A stretch of 30,827 nt of DNA, taken from NCBI GenBank assembly GCA_007118445.1, contig SKRP01000222.1, positions 1 to 30,827 on the forward strand. The letters are read 5' to 3'. The DNA is from Natronohydrobacter sp. GTDB lineage: Bacteria > Pseudomonadota > Alphaproteobacteria > Rhodobacterales > Rhodobacteraceae. The notes beneath the pieces are model-generated. The model saw only the letters and a list, made by a program, of their open reading frames with translations, did no database searches and was not told the DNA's origin. Within the stretch, counting starts at the first letter, position 1. Every line of letters begins with the position of its first letter. This document shows, piece by piece, positions 29,838-30,827 of this stretch. The position numbers were made by a program, and so were the translations under genes.

Positions 29838-30827
29838 ATGCTGATGAAATTCCTGCCCTTTCTGACCTGGGCGCGTCGCTATAGCCGCGCGGATCTGGGC
29901 AATGACACGATTGCCGCGCTGGTGGTGACGATCATGCTGGTCCCGCAAGGCATGGCTTATGCCATGCTGGCCGGACTGCCCGCGCAGGCCGGGCTTTACG
30001 GGGCGATGCTGCCGCTGTTGCTTTATGCGATTTTCGGCTCCTCGCCTGCGCTGGCGGTCGGTCCTGTGGCCGTTGTCGCGCTGATGACCGCCGCCTCCGC
30101 TGGCGCTGTGGCCGAGATCGGCGCACCGGGCTATCATCTGGCCGCGCTCTGGATCGCATTGCTGTCGGGCGCGATGATGCTGGCTCTGGGGTTGCTGCGG
30201 CTGGGGTTTCTGGCGAATTTTCTCAGCCATCCGGTGATTTCCGGCTTTATTACAGCGGCTGGAATATTGATTGCTGCCAGTCAGTTACGCCATCTTCTTG
30301 GTGCAGATATCAGCGGCAAGACGCTGCCGCAGGTGATCCCCTCGCTGGTCAGTAATTTCACAGGATTGTCGGTGGTGACGGTGGCGCTGTCGCTCTCGGT
30401 GCTGGTGTTTCTGTTCTGGTCGCGCGGCGGGATGGCCCCTTTGCTGATGCGTCTGGGGATCGCCGCGCCGCTGGCAAAGCTGCTGGCCAAGACGGCACTG
30501 CTGATCGCGGTGGTCGGATCGACCCTGCTGGTCTGGGGGCTGGGGCTTGATCAGCGCGGTGTCGCCATTGTCGGCGATATCCCGCGCGGCCTGCCGCCGC
30601 TGCAGCTGCCCGAGCTTGATCTGTCGCTTATCCATATCCTGCTGGCACCGGCGCTGATGATCGCGATTGTGGGCTATGTCGAATCCGTGTCCATCGCGCA
30701 GACGCTGGCCGCGAAGAAGCGTCAGTCCATCGACCCGGATCGCGAGCTGGTGGCGCTGGGGCTGGCCAATCTGGGCGCGGGTGTCAGTCAGGCCATGCCG
30801 GTGACGGGCGGGCTGTCGCGCTCGATC
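29838..30827 (+). CDS. SulP-family anion transporter, N-terminal fragment
   Basis: The first 330 codons of a SulP/SLC26 membrane transporter, running off the right edge. The opening MLMKFLPFLTWARRYSRADLGNDTIAAL is followed by VPQGMAYAMLAGLP, GLYGAMLPLLLYAIFGSS, LAVGPVAVVAL, and near the edge VGYVESVSIAQTLAAKKR and TGGLSRS, all SulP hallmarks. The family moves sulfate, bicarbonate or other anions; the substrate is not readable here. A STAS domain is expected beyond the window. Start: ATG 29838 has AAGG upstream; earlier in-frame ATGs at 29814 and 29820 are possible. It is divergent from purB and may be controlled by the repeats at 29710-29769. Confidence 0.93.
   Translation, partial: MLMKFLPFLTWARRYSRADLGNDTIAALVVTIMLVPQGMAYAMLAGLPAQAGLYGAMLPLLLYAIFGSSPALAVGPVAVVALMTAASAGAVAEIGAPGYHLAALWIALLSGAMMLALGLLRLGFLANFLSHPVISGFITAAGILIAASQLRHLLGADISGKTLPQVIPSLVSNFTGLSVVTVALSLSVLVFLFWSRGGMAPLLMRLGIAAPLAKLLAKTALLIAVVGSTLLVWGLGLDQRGVAIVGDIPRGLPPLQLPELDLSLIHILLAPALMIAIVGYVESVSIAQTLAAKKRQSIDPDRELVALGLANLGAGVSQAMPVTGGLSRSI

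Overview
The window is a GC-rich chromosomal segment that reads as an alphaproteobacterium of the Rhodobacterales (Rhodobacteraceae/Roseobacter type). The evidence is the gene set and its order: an iscR-iscS-sufBCD-sufS operon whose IscR has a single cysteine, sciP next to ctrA, an Irr-type box in front of the suf operon, an FNR-type box, and a GTTC-N7-GTTC LexA box. Genus cannot be decided from the sequence. There is no CRISPR array, insertion sequence, prophage or rRNA; almost everything is core genome.

Layout. 1-2659 (minus strand): the 5' end of typA, then YitT-family membrane protein, EmrE-type SMR exporter, M48 lipoprotein peptidase and an alpha/beta hydrolase. 2745-10724 (plus): the Fe-S assembly operon, with an Irr-type palindrome over its promoter, iscR, iscS, sufB, a small membrane protein, sufC, sufD, two small multi-pass membrane proteins and sufS. 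A terminator-like hairpin sits between sufD and the membrane-protein/sufS part. 10725-11592: mostly non-coding, with one possible frameshifted small gene and tRNA-Arg(CCG). 11593-12525 (minus): an uncharacterised alpha/beta-hydrolase-like protein with a CtrA-like site and GANTC sites upstream. 12737-12895 (plus): an FNR box, a -10 and a strong terminator around about 110 nt with no convincing gene, a candidate anaerobically induced small RNA. 12920-15970 (minus): rsmA, pdxA, mnmA. 16116-17198 (plus): sciP and ctrA. 17339-21518 (plus): ligA and recG. 21541-21793 (plus): a LexA box, a 33-residue single-span membrane protein and a terminator. 21855-24045 (plus): trmFO and gluQ, the latter overlapping hisI (minus) tail to tail. 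24445-26754 (plus): a NifU/IscU-like protein and an acetate kinase fused to a PduL-type phosphotransacylase. 26808-29619 (minus): a stand-alone fliG, a 54-residue exported protein and purB. 29838 to the end (plus): a SulP transporter cut by the window edge.

How the genes work together. The suf block is a nearly complete Fe-S assembly line: two cysteine desulfurases supply sulfur, SufBCD is the scaffold and IscR plus an Irr-like box give iron control; the usual A-type carrier and SufT genes are not beside it. mnmA, trmFO and gluQ all modify tRNA, and rsmA modifies 16S rRNA. sciP and ctrA form a repressor/master-regulator pair. ligA, recG and the LexA-box peptide are a DNA-replication and repair neighbourhood.

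The observations most worth following up are the AckA-PduL fusion, the FNR-driven small RNA candidate, the LexA-box micro-membrane protein, and the regulatory structure inside the suf operon (a second Irr-like palindrome inside iscS, and the overlapping hairpins after sufD).
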